Shown here: in pieces, positions 6,049 through 13,632 of the stretch | Numbering within the stretch: the first letter of the stretch is position 1 | Layout of the letters: every line of letters begins with the position of its first letter | Source of the DNA: Flavobacteriaceae bacterium UBA3078 | GTDB taxonomy: Bacteria; Bacteroidota; Bacteroidia; Flavobacteriales; Flavobacteriaceae | Reading direction: 5' to 3' | NCBI GenBank assembly: GCA_002366675.1 | Contig: DFBO01000082.1 | Location: forward strand, 1 to 15,677 | DNA length: 15,677 nucleotides | Position numbers and translations under genes: made by a program | The notes under the pieces: generated by a model | What the model saw: the letters and a program-made list of their open reading frames with translations, nothing else | Databases searched by the model: none | Told to the model about the DNA's origin: nothing

Positions 6049-7463
6049 TAATTTATAATGAGTTTTTTAATTTTTTTTGCTCCAGTTTCAGAAATTAATT
6101 CCGTTAAATAAAAGCCTTGAGCCATATCTTCTGTCGAAATAGAAATTACAGATTTATTGTTTTTAGAAATGGATTTAATTAATTTCCCTTGTAAGTTGTA
6201 TATGTTGATGGTTTCAATGTAATTCTGAGAGTCTGAAACTTCAACAGTAAAAAATGACTTTGCAGGATTCGGATAGATTTTTACATCAAATAAAGCATGT
6301 TCTTTAATGCTTAAAGTTGGATCAATAATTTTGAAAATATTATCAGAATCAATACCAGCAATATAAATCTCTCCATTAACATCTTCACCAAAAGCTGTCC
6401 AACCATTATTTGCAAATTGATCAGTAAAAGTCATATTCCAATTGCTGCCATCATATTCAAGAATCCCAATTTCATCACTACAATAATCGGCAAAAAAATA
6501 CAAGCCATTTAAATTGGGTTGTACTGTACCTCTGTGTCTATATCCACCTGTAATTGAACATCTAAAGTAGGGACCTCCTGTATGTGTATATTGTCCAACA
6601 GGGAAAGTTAGTTCGTTAGAGTTTGTAGGGCAATTACCAGACGTATTATAAACTTGGTCACCTTCATAACATCTCCAGCCATAATTTACACCAGCTTGGT
6701 TTAATGGAACCATATTTATTTCTTCTATTTGGCCTTGGCCAACATCTGCAATCCATAGGTCATGAGTTTCTCTGTCAAATGAAAACCTCCAAGGGTTTCT
6801 TACTCCAGAAGCCCAAATTTCAGGAAGCGCATTAGGGTTTTCTGCATTCGGATACGGATTATCTGCTGGAATAGCATAATTATTGCCTCCTTGAGCATTA
6901 TTGACATTTATTCTAAGCATTTTACCTAGTAATGTTGTTAAATCCTGAGATCTATCACCAGGATCTCCACCTGAGCCACCATCTCCCATACCTATATATA
7001 GATAGCCATCGTTTCCAAAAGCTATATCACCACCATTATGGTTGCTAAAAGGCTGATTAATAATTAATAGAATTTCTTCTGTTGTATCATCTGCCACATT
7101 AGAATCTGGTGGATTGGTTGCAAATCTAGAAATAACAGTATCACCATTATTATTTGTATAGTTAACAAAGAAAAACCCATTAGAAAGATATTGTGGGTGG
7201 AAGGCTAAGCCTAACAAACCTCTTTCTCCACCACTTTGAACTCTAGGGTCTATATTAAGAAAAGGCGTTGTATTTGTAGAGCCATCTGGATTAACAATTT
7301 TAATTATTCCTCCACGTTCAACTACAAAAAGTCTGTCGTCATTTGCATTCTTTATACTTACTGGATTGTTGAATCCAGAAGCAAATAGATCTAACTCAAT
7401 GTCTTGAGAAATTAATGTAAATGGTAATAATAAAAGAAACAATAAACATGTAATATTTTTCAT
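6048..7463 (-). CDS. Secreted PQQ-type glucose/sorbosone dehydrogenase with type IX secretion tail
   Basis: A 471-residue exported quinoprotein-like sugar dehydrogenase. A signal peptide covers about residues 1-20. The beta-propeller GSDH domain (about 22-382) carries GERGLLGLAFHP (79-90), NHNGGDIAFGNDGYLYIGMGDGG starting at 141 with the likely catalytic His142, and GVRNPWRFSFD (220-230) followed by DLWIADVGQ. Cys265, 278, 302 and 328 could form disulfides, in keeping with export. The last 85 residues form a type IX secretion sorting domain (IYPNPAKSFFTVEV at 396-409, GKLIKSI, GFYLTE, final KKLIIN), so the mature enzyme should be displayed on or released from the cell surface. Sugar substrate and true PQQ use are not shown by sequence. 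It overlaps the next gene by one base; 72 bases separate it from the phosphatase gene upstream. Confidence 0.9.
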   Translation of the reverse strand: MKNITCLLFLLLLPFTLISQDIELDLFASGFNNPVSIKNANDDRLFVVERGGIIKIVNPDGSTNTTPFLNIDPRVQSGGERGLLGLAFHPQYLSNGFFFVNYTNNNGDTVISRFATNPPDSNVADDTTEEILLIINQPFSNHNGGDIAFGNDGYLYIGMGDGGSGGDPGDRSQDLTTLLGKMLRINVNNAQGGNNYAIPADNPYPNAENPNALPEIWASGVRNPWRFSFDRETHDLWIADVGQGQIEEINMVPLNQAGVNYGWRCYEGDQVYNTSGNCPTNSNELTFPVGQYTHTGGPYFRCSITGGYRHRGTVQPNLNGLYFFADYCSDEIGILEYDGSNWNMTFTDQFANNGWTAFGEDVNGEIYIAGIDSDNIFKIIDPTLSIKEHALFDVKIYPNPAKSFFTVEVSDSQNYIETINIYNLQGKLIKSISKNNKSVISISTEDMAQGFYLTELISETGAKKIKKLIIN

Positions 7464-7535
7464 TCTACAGGTTTTTAAGAATTGTAGGACAAATTACAAA
7501 AAAACATGATGAAATCTAATATAGATGAATATCAA

Positions 7536-7991
7536 TTAATTAAGAATTTTTTTAGCAATTTCATTGCAAGCTTCATCTAACATTTTAAAAGTACTGTCAA
7601 AACCTTGAATTCCACCAGTATAAGGGTCTGGTACATCATGATTTTGACCTGGGTAAATTTCATTTAGAATCATTTTTACCTTCTCAATGTCTTTATCGTT
7701 TCTAGCTTTTTTAATAACATTCTCGTAGTTAGAACTATCCATGACATAAATAATATCGAATCTATCAAAATCTGCTTCAGAAAATTGTCTGCCTCTTTGG
7801 TTAGAAATATCTAAATCATATTTTCTTGCTACTTCAATAGAACGTTTGTCAGGAAGACTTCCAATATGGTAATCGCCTGTTCCTGCTGAATCTATAGTAA
7901 ATTTACCTGATGGGAGTTTTGATTGTAGTATGCCTTCAGCTAATGGCGAACGGCAAATATTGCCTAAGCATACCATTAGAATTTTAATCAT
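7536..7991 (-). CDS. Low-molecular-weight protein-tyrosine phosphatase
   Basis: A 151-residue cytoplasmic phosphatase that hydrolyses phosphotyrosine through a cysteinyl-phosphate intermediate. The P-loop is CLGNICRS (Cys8 to Arg14, the CX5R signature) at the N-terminus, and the general acid is Asp122 in VPDPYTGG (120-127). SAGTGDYHIG (35-44) and RGRQF (66-70) are further family markers. In many bacteria such enzymes reverse BY-kinase tyrosine phosphorylation and control exopolysaccharide export, but no kinase or polysaccharide gene is present here. It begins 11 bases after the dnaA stop and is probably co-transcribed with dnaA. The sequence is intact; the ATG at 7989-7991 is set by the conserved N-terminus. 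Confidence 0.94.
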   Translation of the reverse strand: MIKILMVCLGNICRSPLAEGILQSKLPSGKFTIDSAGTGDYHIGSLPDKRSIEVARKYDLDISNQRGRQFSEADFDRFDIIYVMDSSNYENVIKKARNDKDIEKVKMILNEIYPGQNHDVPDPYTGGIQGFDSTFKMLDEACNEIAKKILN

Positions 7992-8002
7992 AATAATTGA
8001 AT

Positions 8003-9430
8003 TTAAACAGCTAATTTTTTAGAAAGATCTTCAACGTATTTTCTAAATTGCTTGTCAGTAGTAGATAAATTGTCAACCGTTTTACAAGCATGAAGTACAG
8101 TTGCATGATCTCTTTTACCTATTTGAGAACCAATACTAGCTAAAGATGCTTTTGTTAATTTTTTAGCAAAAAACATAGCCAATTGTCTGGCTTGAACAAT
8201 GTGACGTTTTCTAGTTTTAGATTGTAATGTATCAACATCCATTTGGAAATAATCTGAAACTATTTTTTGAATATAATCGATAGATACTTCACGTTTCGTG
8301 TTTTTAACAAACTTCTCAACGACTTGTTTTGCAAGATCAATAGTAATTTCTTTTTTATTAAATGAAGATTGAGCTATTAATGAGATTATGGCGCCTTCTA
8401 ATTCTCTAATATTTGATTTAATATTTTTTGCAACATATTCAACAATATCATCAGGCATTTCTACACCATCACGATACAATTTATTTTTTAAGATAGAGAC
8501 ACGAGTTTCAAAGTCTGGGCTTTGTAATTCAGCCGAAAGTCCCCATTTAAATCTAGACAACAAACGTTGTTCTATGTCTTGCATATCTACAGGAGCCTTG
8601 TCACTAGTTAAAATAACTTGCTTTCCATTTTGATGTAAATGGTTGAAAATATGGAAGAATACATCTTGAGTACCAGTTTTACCAGATAAAAATTGAACAT
8701 CATCAATAATTAAAATGTCTATTATCTGATAAAAGTGAATAAAATCGTTTCTATTATTCTTTTTAACTGAATCTATATATTGTTGCGTAAATTTTTCTGC
8801 AGAAATATATAAAACCGTTTTTTCAGGATATTTATCTTTAATGTCAACACCAATAGCATGCGCTAAATGGGTTTTCCCAAGACCTACACCACCAAAAATT
8901 AGTAACGGATTAAAAGATGTTCCGCCAGGTTTTGATGCAACAGCTAAACCAGCACTTCTTGCCAACCTATTAGAATCACCTTCTAAAAAGTTTTCAAAAT
9001 TGTAATTTGGATTTAACTGAGATTCAATTTTAACATTACGAATTCCAGGAATAATAAATGGATTGCGTAATTCTGGACTTTTATTATTTAATGGAATGTC
9101 TACATCTTGAGACTTTACAGAAGTTCTGTTAGAACTAGGAATTCTTTCTGTAAAAGGTTGTTTGTTGCCATAGGTGTTTTCCATTTTAATAATGTAAACA
9201 AGTTTAGCAGTTTCTCCAAGCTCTTTTGTAAGTGCAACTTTTAGAATTTTCACATAATGCTCTTCAAGCCATTCGTAGAAAAACTTACTTGGAACCTGAA
9301 TACTTAATGAGTTTTCCGAAAGTTTAACTGCTAGAATTGGTTCAAACCAAGTTTTATAAGCTTGTGGCTGAATGTTATCCTTTATGAATTCAAGACAATT
9401 TTTCCAGACCGTTTGCGCAGTTACACTCAT
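8003..9430 (-). CDS. dnaA: Chromosomal replication initiator protein DnaA
   Basis: AAA+ ATPase that binds DnaA boxes at oriC, melts the origin and loads the helicase. At 475 residues all four domains are visible: domain I (about 1-85, helicase and self-interaction), a variable linker (about 86-140), the AAA+ domain with Walker A GGVGLGKT (180-187) and Walker B LIIDDVQF (240-247), the RLLSRF segment (289-294) of the box VII region, and domain IV with the DNA-binding signature GKRDHATVLHA (438-448). Start ATG 9428-9430 gives the expected N-terminus (SVTAQTVWKNCLEFI). It heads a minus-strand unit with the tyrosine phosphatase. Upstream there is one weak DnaA box but no cluster, so this may not be the origin. 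Confidence 0.98.
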   Translation of the reverse strand: MSVTAQTVWKNCLEFIKDNIQPQAYKTWFEPILAVKLSENSLSIQVPSKFFYEWLEEHYVKILKVALTKELGETAKLVYIIKMENTYGNKQPFTERIPSSNRTSVKSQDVDIPLNNKSPELRNPFIIPGIRNVKIESQLNPNYNFENFLEGDSNRLARSAGLAVASKPGGTSFNPLLIFGGVGLGKTHLAHAIGVDIKDKYPEKTVLYISAEKFTQQYIDSVKKNNRNDFIHFYQIIDILIIDDVQFLSGKTGTQDVFFHIFNHLHQNGKQVILTSDKAPVDMQDIEQRLLSRFKWGLSAELQSPDFETRVSILKNKLYRDGVEMPDDIVEYVAKNIKSNIRELEGAIISLIAQSSFNKKEITIDLAKQVVEKFVKNTKREVSIDYIQKIVSDYFQMDVDTLQSKTRKRHIVQARQLAMFFAKKLTKASLASIGSQIGKRDHATVLHACKTVDNLSTTDKQFRKYVEDLSKKLAV

Positions 9431-9502
9431 TATTAAATTGAAAATTTACTAGTTAGTTATTGGTAAGAGAAATGGAATTCCCTCATTGATTTTATAGCTT
9501 GA

Positions 9503-9517
9503 CAAATATGTGAACAA
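9503..9517 (-). promoter_or_regulatory. Weak dnaA promoter box overlapped by a weak DnaA box
   Basis: On the minus strand, TTGTTCACA (9509-9517) differs from the relaxed DnaA box TTATNCACA at one base, and CATATTTG (9503-9510) differs from TAnnTTTG at one base. They overlap by two bases about 70 bases before the dnaA ATG. This would fit DnaA autorepression, but each element alone is below a confident match and no -33 TTG is well spaced. Confidence 0.25.
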
Positions 9518-9615
9518 AATTCTTAAAAAAAAAATCAAATGCTATTGAATTTAAAGAATTTTTTTTGCATGTTTAAACCATTGACTAAACTACAAAAAAA
9601 TATTTAGATACTTAT

Positions 9616-10014
9616 ATGAATTTCGACGAAATACCAATAAGAGTGAGATATGGCGAAACTGACCAAATGGGAGTTGTACATCATGGAAATTATGCGTTAT
9701 ACTTAGAAATGGGTAGAACAGAATGGTTGCGCAAAAAAGGGGTTTCTTATAATCAAATGGAAAAAAACGGAATAATGTTACCTGTTATTTCAATGCGCTT
9801 AGATTTCAAAAAATCAGCTGTTTATGATGAGGTTGTTAAAGTGAAAACACAACTTAAAAAAACACCTTCTGTTAGAATTGAATTTGATTACGAAATTACA
9901 AATCAAGCAGACGAAATTATAGTTACTGCTAGTACAGAATTAGTTTTTATTAATATGGAAACTAAAAGACCTATGAAATGTCCAGATTATATTTTAGAAA
10001 AAATGAATAATTAA
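9616..10014 (+). CDS. YbgC/FadM-type acyl-CoA thioesterase (hotdog fold)
   Basis: A 132-residue single hotdog-fold thioesterase of the 4-hydroxybenzoyl-CoA thioesterase group, expected to hydrolyse acyl-CoA or acyl-carrier thioesters in the cytoplasm. The signature is RYGETDQMGVVHHGNY (11-26) with Asp16 as the expected catalytic residue, followed by YLEMGRTEWL in the long helix. Strand segments such as RIEFDYEIT and STELVFINMET are normal. The substrate is uncertain; YbgC links to the Tol-Pal system in Proteobacteria, but no tol genes are here. The gene stands alone between two opposing units: its TAA (10012-10014) overlaps the stop of the converging YigZ gene in the palindrome TTAA. No strong promoter box was found in the A/T-rich upstream gap. 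Confidence 0.9.
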   Translation: MNFDEIPIRVRYGETDQMGVVHHGNYALYLEMGRTEWLRKKGVSYNQMEKNGIMLPVISMRLDFKKSAVYDEVVKVKTQLKKTPSVRIEFDYEITNQADEIIVTASTELVFINMETKRPMKCPDYILEKMNN

Positions 10015-10631
10015 TTTTCTAATTCTTTTATATCTACCTCGAAAATAGATTGAAAACTATCATAAGTCTTATCAGCGTCTTTTAACCTTACTGAAATTTC
10101 TATGTTACAATTCAATTCTAAAGTTTGATTAACTATTTTTAGATTGTTTTCTTTTATAACACGCATCACCTTATTCATGTTCTTATAATCAAAGATTATT
10201 TCAAAGTTTTTATTAATGGTTCTGGTAACAATTTTTGAAGCCTCAAGAGCCATCTGAGCAGAAGTTTTATAAGCATTTATTAAACCACTAACACCAAGCT
10301 TTACGCCTCCAAAGTATCTAACAACAACTATTAATACATTGGTAATTTCAAAAGATTGTATTTGACCGTAAATAGGCATTCCTGCGCTATTATTAGGTTC
10401 ACCATCATCGTTGGCTCTAAATTGAAGGTTATTTTCATCTGTACCAAACTGATAGGCATAACACCAATGCCTAGCAGAATGATGTTGCTTCTTTAAGGTT
10501 TCTAGATGCTCTTTTATTTGATCTTCATTTAGTACAGGAAAAGCGTAACCAAAAAACTTACTGTTTTTATCTTTAAAAAGAACTTCTTTTGAAGGTTTCG
10601 TTATGGTTTTGTAAGTATCTTTTTTTTCCAT
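10011..10631 (-). CDS. yigZ: YigZ/IMPACT-family protein
   Basis: A 206-residue protein of the YigZ family, related to the eukaryotic translation regulator IMPACT. The N-terminal UPF0029 domain (about 15-125) is clear: KDKNSKFFGYAFPV, HHSARHWCYAYQFG, NDDGEPNNSAGMPI and VRYFGGVKLGVSGLINAY. A C-terminal ferredoxin-like extension (about 140-206) is present. Bacterial members are structurally characterised, but their function is uncertain; a nucleic-acid or ribosome-linked role is usually inferred. It is the last gene of the ribD operon; its start overlaps the permease stop by one base (TAATG). Its own stop is shared with the opposing thioesterase gene within TTAA, leaving no room for a dedicated terminator between them. 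Confidence 0.9.
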   Translation of the reverse strand: MEKKDTYKTITKPSKEVLFKDKNSKFFGYAFPVLNEDQIKEHLETLKKQHHSARHWCYAYQFGTDENNLQFRANDDGEPNNSAGMPIYGQIQSFEITNVLIVVVRYFGGVKLGVSGLINAYKTSAQMALEASKIVTRTINKNFEIIFDYKNMNKVMRVIKENNLKIVNQTLELNCNIEISVRLKDADKTYDSFQSIFEVDIKELEN

Positions 10632-11494
10632 TAAGCCAAAGTTACTAATAAGATTGAAATAATTGCCAAACCAACACCTATCCAGTTTTTTAATGATAAT
10701 TTTTCTTTAAAAAGTAACAAACCGATTAAGGAAGTAAACATAACGATCGCTACATTATTTATCGTGAAAATATTTGAACTCTCCAAAGTGTCGTGATTCA
10801 ATGCTTTTAATAAGTAATATATAGACGCATAATTTACTACGCCTAAAACAAGACCTCCTAATATGCTTTGAGGATTAAATTTGAATTCTTTTTTAATCAT
10901 TCTATAAATTAGAATTACAATCCCAATACAGGCAGCAAAAAAGAAGATAGTAGCAGAAAATATTGGAATGCCTCCATCTTTAATATAAGTAGTTTCAATA
11001 TATTTTATTGAAGTATCTATTATTCCAGATCCTAGAAATAAGATGGAAGGAAGTAATAAGTTGTTCTTAAAATGAAATTTAGCTTCTTTTTTAATGGACA
11101 CAAAATACACAGCAAATAGAGCTAGAAAAATTCCAAATATTTTTTGAAACCCTGCGCTTTCTTGATACATATAAATACCAAAAACAACTGGAATAATGAC
11201 ACTCATTTTTGTAGCAACTGATGCAACAGACAAGCCGTTGCGTTGTGAAGTGATTGCCATAACGTTAAATATGCTAATAAATAAAAGCCCTAAAGATAAG
11301 GCACCAAAAAACCATTCAGAATGAACAATTTCTTGAAAATCAAGTTGACTCTCTGAAACGATAACACCACAGAAACATGCCGTAATATAATTAAACACAA
11401 TAGCTTGAAGCGTATTTACTTTAAACCTATAAAATAACTTGAAGATTAAAAAAATAAGTGTTGAAGCTAGAATACTTAATAATAAAGATATCAA
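10631..11494 (-). CDS. EamA/DMT-family permease
   Basis: A 287-residue inner-membrane protein with about ten hydrophobic helices (near 2-20, 30-48, 62-83, 90-108, 116-134, 147-163, 174-196, 210-229, 241-262, 268-286), the arrangement of two five-helix EamA repeats of the drug/metabolite transporter superfamily. Short charged loops such as IKKEAKFHFKN and RMIKKEFKFN lie on the inside by the positive-inside rule. The end of the second repeat, SSNIFTINNVAIVMFTS, then LLFKEKLS and LKNWIGVGLAIIS, is very typical. The substrate is not evident. Because it is translationally coupled to a HAD phosphatase (ATGA overlap) in the ribD operon, and some riboflavin carriers (ImpX, RibN) belong to this superfamily, flavin transport is possible but is an inference from position. 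Confidence 0.88.
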   Translation of the reverse strand: MISLLLSILASTLIFLIFKLFYRFKVNTLQAIVFNYITACFCGVIVSESQLDFQEIVHSEWFFGALSLGLLFISIFNVMAITSQRNGLSVASVATKMSVIIPVVFGIYMYQESAGFQKIFGIFLALFAVYFVSIKKEAKFHFKNNLLLPSILFLGSGIIDTSIKYIETTYIKDGGIPIFSATIFFFAACIGIVILIYRMIKKEFKFNPQSILGGLVLGVVNYASIYYLLKALNHDTLESSNIFTINNVAIVMFTSLIGLLLFKEKLSLKNWIGVGLAIISILLVTLA

Positions 11495-12102
11495 AAGAGT
11501 TCTTTTTTAATAGTAAACAAGTTAATTACATCTTCGGTTTCTGGATTGATGTTCCAAGTGTGAATGTCTAGTTTTGATGCAGCTTTCGTGTTCTCTTCTG
11601 TATCATCAATAAATAAACAGGTTTCTGGAGTTAAATTATTTTTCGATAATACAAACTGGTAAATATCTGCATTGGGTTTTCTTAAATTTATTTCATGAGA
11701 CAAATAGAAAACATCGAAACAGTTTTTAAACTCTTCATAGAAAGACACATTATTTTTAATCCAATCTATATGTAATGTGTTAGTATTGCTAAGTAAAATG
11801 AGTTTGTATTTTTTTTCTGAAGCCAATTCTTGAATAAAGTCCAATCGATATTTAGGAAAATCTTTTAAAATAAAATTCCATGCATATAGTACATCTTCTT
11901 CATCTAAATCAGGAAAATTCTCTAAATAAAAACCTATAAATTCTTCAGTTGAAATTAGGCCTTGCTCATATAAACTATTGAAGGCAATCATTTCTTCAGA
12001 AAATGTATCTAATTTAAAAAGTTCTAATGCATGATTCATAGCACCTTCTTTGTCTAGGTTTATAAAGACATCACCAAAATCGAATATTAAAGTGTTAATC
12101 AT
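11491..12102 (-). CDS. HAD-superfamily phosphatase, YihX-like; candidate riboflavin-pathway phosphatase
   Basis: A 203-residue cytoplasmic HAD hydrolase. Motif I is FDFGDVFINLD with the nucleophile Asp8; the +2 position is Gly10 rather than Asp, as in YihX-type enzymes (FDxGNV). A helical cap domain spans about 15-85. Motif II is ILLSNTN, motif III the lysine in NLRKPNADIY, and motif IV FIDDTEENT, so the active site looks complete. Its first eight bases overlap the end of ribD, and it overlaps the permease gene by four bases, so it is made together with RibD. Riboflavin synthesis needs a HAD phosphatase to dephosphorylate 5-amino-6-ribitylamino-uracil phosphate between RibD and the lumazine synthase step; this gene is a natural candidate. 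A general sugar-phosphate phosphatase remains possible. Confidence 0.85.
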   Translation of the reverse strand: MINTLIFDFGDVFINLDKEGAMNHALELFKLDTFSEEMIAFNSLYEQGLISTEEFIGFYLENFPDLDEEDVLYAWNFILKDFPKYRLDFIQELASEKKYKLILLSNTNTLHIDWIKNNVSFYEEFKNCFDVFYLSHEINLRKPNADIYQFVLSKNNLTPETCLFIDDTEENTKAASKLDIHTWNINPETEDVINLFTIKKELF

Positions 12103-13105
12103 ATGTATTTGAGTATATTTTTAAGGTGTCTTCTAAAATAGAAGATTCGTGTATTTTTTTTCCTTTGAATTTAGGAGCTTTAATTCCCTTGTTAAAAATT
12201 AATTTTCCAATAAAAACACGAGCTTCATCCCAAAGGTTTTCATCTATAAACGTTTGAAGCGTTTGGCTGCCGCCTTCTATAATAATTGACTGTATGTTTT
12301 TTTTATATAATAAGGCGCAAATTTGCTTAGCGACATTTTCTGAAAAATTGATATCGTCTTCCGTTACCATAAATGTTTCTGCTTCATTTTTAAAAACCTG
12401 AAAATCCTTAGCTAATTTTTTCTTTCGGTCTAAAACCACACGAATAGGGTTTTTTCCAGTCCAATCTCTAGCTGTTAAACTTGGATTATCTTCAAGAACT
12501 GTATTGGTACCTACCAAAATGGCTTGTTCCTCTGCTCGCCATTTATGAACCAATTGCCTGGAGATTTCATTGGTAATCCAAACAGGTTTTTGTTCGTTTT
12601 TAGTTTTAGGAGCAATAAAACCATCTTCGGTTTTAGCCCATTTCAATATAATATAAGGTCGTTTTTTATTATGAAAAGTTAAGAACCGATTATGATGTTC
12701 TTGGCAAGCTTCCTCAAAAACTCCAACAGTAACGTTGCATCCAGAAGCTTTTAGTTTTTCAATACCCTTTCCAGCCACTTTACTATGGGTGTCTAAAGCA
12801 CCAATAATAACCTCTGGGATTTGATGTTTTATAATCAGGTCACTACAGGGTGGTGTTTTTCCAAAATGACTACAAGGTTCTAAAGTAACATAAAGAGTAG
12901 CTTTGTTTAATAAGGATTTGTCTATAACAGATTGAATAGCATTTACTTCGGCATGATTCCCACCATAAGCACTCGTGCAACCTTCACCAATTATTTGGTT
13001 TTGATATACAATTACGCATCCTACCATTGGATTTGGAGCAGTTGTTCCAAGACCATTTTTGGCAATTTCAATACAGCGTTTTATGTAATTTTCATGTATC
13101 TTCAT
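12095..13105 (-). CDS. ribD: Bifunctional riboflavin biosynthesis deaminase/reductase RibD
   Basis: Catalyses two successive steps of riboflavin synthesis: deamination of the diaminopyrimidinone ring and NADPH-dependent reduction of the ribosyl side chain. The N-terminal cytidine-deaminase-like domain (about 1-140) has the zinc site His51 and catalytic Glu53 in NHAEVNAI, with Cys78 and Cys87 in PCSHFGKTPPC. The reductase domain (about 146-336) starts at RPYIILKWAKTEDGFIAP and includes RVVLDRKKKL and the nucleotide-binding IIIEGGSQTLQTFI. At 336 residues it is slightly shorter than E. coli RibD but complete. It is first of four overlapping genes and has a perfect promoter box 18 bases upstream. 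No FMN riboswitch fits in the 35-base gap before it. Confidence 0.97.
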   Translation of the reverse strand: MKIHENYIKRCIEIAKNGLGTTAPNPMVGCVIVYQNQIIGEGCTSAYGGNHAEVNAIQSVIDKSLLNKATLYVTLEPCSHFGKTPPCSDLIIKHQIPEVIIGALDTHSKVAGKGIEKLKASGCNVTVGVFEEACQEHHNRFLTFHNKKRPYIILKWAKTEDGFIAPKTKNEQKPVWITNEISRQLVHKWRAEEQAILVGTNTVLEDNPSLTARDWTGKNPIRVVLDRKKKLAKDFQVFKNEAETFMVTEDDINFSENVAKQICALLYKKNIQSIIIEGGSQTLQTFIDENLWDEARVFIGKLIFNKGIKAPKFKGKKIHESSILEDTLKIYSNTYD

Positions 13106-13122
13106 CCCGAGAAATCAAAGCG

Positions 13123-13130
13123 CAAAAATA
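13123..13130 (-). promoter_or_regulatory. -7 promoter box of the ribD operon
   Basis: On the minus strand this reads TATTTTTG, a perfect TAnnTTTG match followed by CG. The expected start is near 13116-13118, giving a leader of about a dozen bases. The nearest TTG (13146-13148) is only 15 bases upstream and lies inside the divergent acetyltransferase gene, so the -33 element is weak or overlaps that coding sequence. Confidence 0.55.
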
Positions 13131-13140
13131 ACATAATAAA

Positions 13141-13632
13141 GTGAGCAATAATAATATTGTTATTAGAGAAGTAACATTAGCAGATAACAGGCAAATAGCA
13201 CAAGTAATTCGAGATGTATTAATTGAGTTTGGTGTACCAAAAATAGGTACAGCTTATGCTGATGCTTCTCTAGATTTTATGACAGAAACCTATGGCAATA
13301 ATCAGTCTGTTTATTTTGTAATAGAAGATCATGGAAAGATTATTGGAGGTGCAGGAATTGCGCCATTAGACAATTTTGAAGGAAACGTATGTGAGCTTCA
13401 AAAAATGTATTTTTTACCAGAAGCGAGAGGTAAAGGTTTAGGCATAAAAATGATGCAAAAATGTCTTGAAAAGGCTATAGTTTTTGGTTTTGAAAAATGT
13501 TATTTAGAAACCATGCCATACATGGATGATGCAAGAAAATTGTATGCAAAAGTCGGGTTTGAATCTTTAGACAAACCCATGGGAAATACAGGGCATTATT
13601 CTTGTAACGTTTGGATGATTAAAGCATTATGA
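13141..13632 (+). CDS. GNAT N-acetyltransferase with GTG start
   Basis: A 163-residue single-domain GNAT acetyltransferase. The acetyl-CoA loop is MYFLPEARGKGLGIKMM (about 98-114), preceded by the beta strand CELQK and followed by LEKAIVFGFEKCYLETMPYMDDARKLYAKVGFE, the usual C-terminal half. The substrate is not evident. The start is GTG at 13141: a stop (13129-13131) lies just upstream in frame, and starting at any later ATG would remove the first strand (NIVIREVTLAD). Its stop overlaps the prmC start as ATGA, so it heads the GNAT-prmC-ligA operon. Given this coupling to a release-factor methyltransferase, a translation-related acetylation target is conceivable, but only by position. No clear plus-strand promoter was found in the 35-base divergent gap; it may lie within ribD. 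Confidence 0.88.
   Translation: MSNNNIVIREVTLADNRQIAQVIRDVLIEFGVPKIGTAYADASLDFMTETYGNNQSVYFVIEDHGKIIGGAGIAPLDNFEGNVCELQKMYFLPEARGKGLGIKMMQKCLEKAIVFGFEKCYLETMPYMDDARKLYAKVGFESLDKPMGNTGHYSCNVWMIKAL

Noticed and set aside
7465..7487. CTACA...TGTAG inverted repeat upstream of the sugar dehydrogenase
   Set aside because: Five to six base pairs only, near the start codon; expected by chance in A/T-rich DNA.
8388..8633. 81-codon plus-strand frame inside dnaA
   Set aside because: Antisense to the conserved AAA+ domain; its openness follows from dnaA codon use.
9568..9578. CATGTTTAAAC with a GTTTAAAC palindrome, and a shared CATGTTTAA at 1222-1230
   Set aside because: A nine-base match and an eight-base palindrome of A/T-rich composition; no consistent position relative to promoters.
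13106..13140. FMN riboswitch controlling ribD
   Set aside because: The leader is about a dozen bases and the gap 35, far too short for the RFN element.
12932..13144. 70-codon plus-strand frame antisense to the ribD start
   Set aside because: Lies opposite the zinc-binding deaminase core of RibD and ends in the acetyltransferase start; no independent support.
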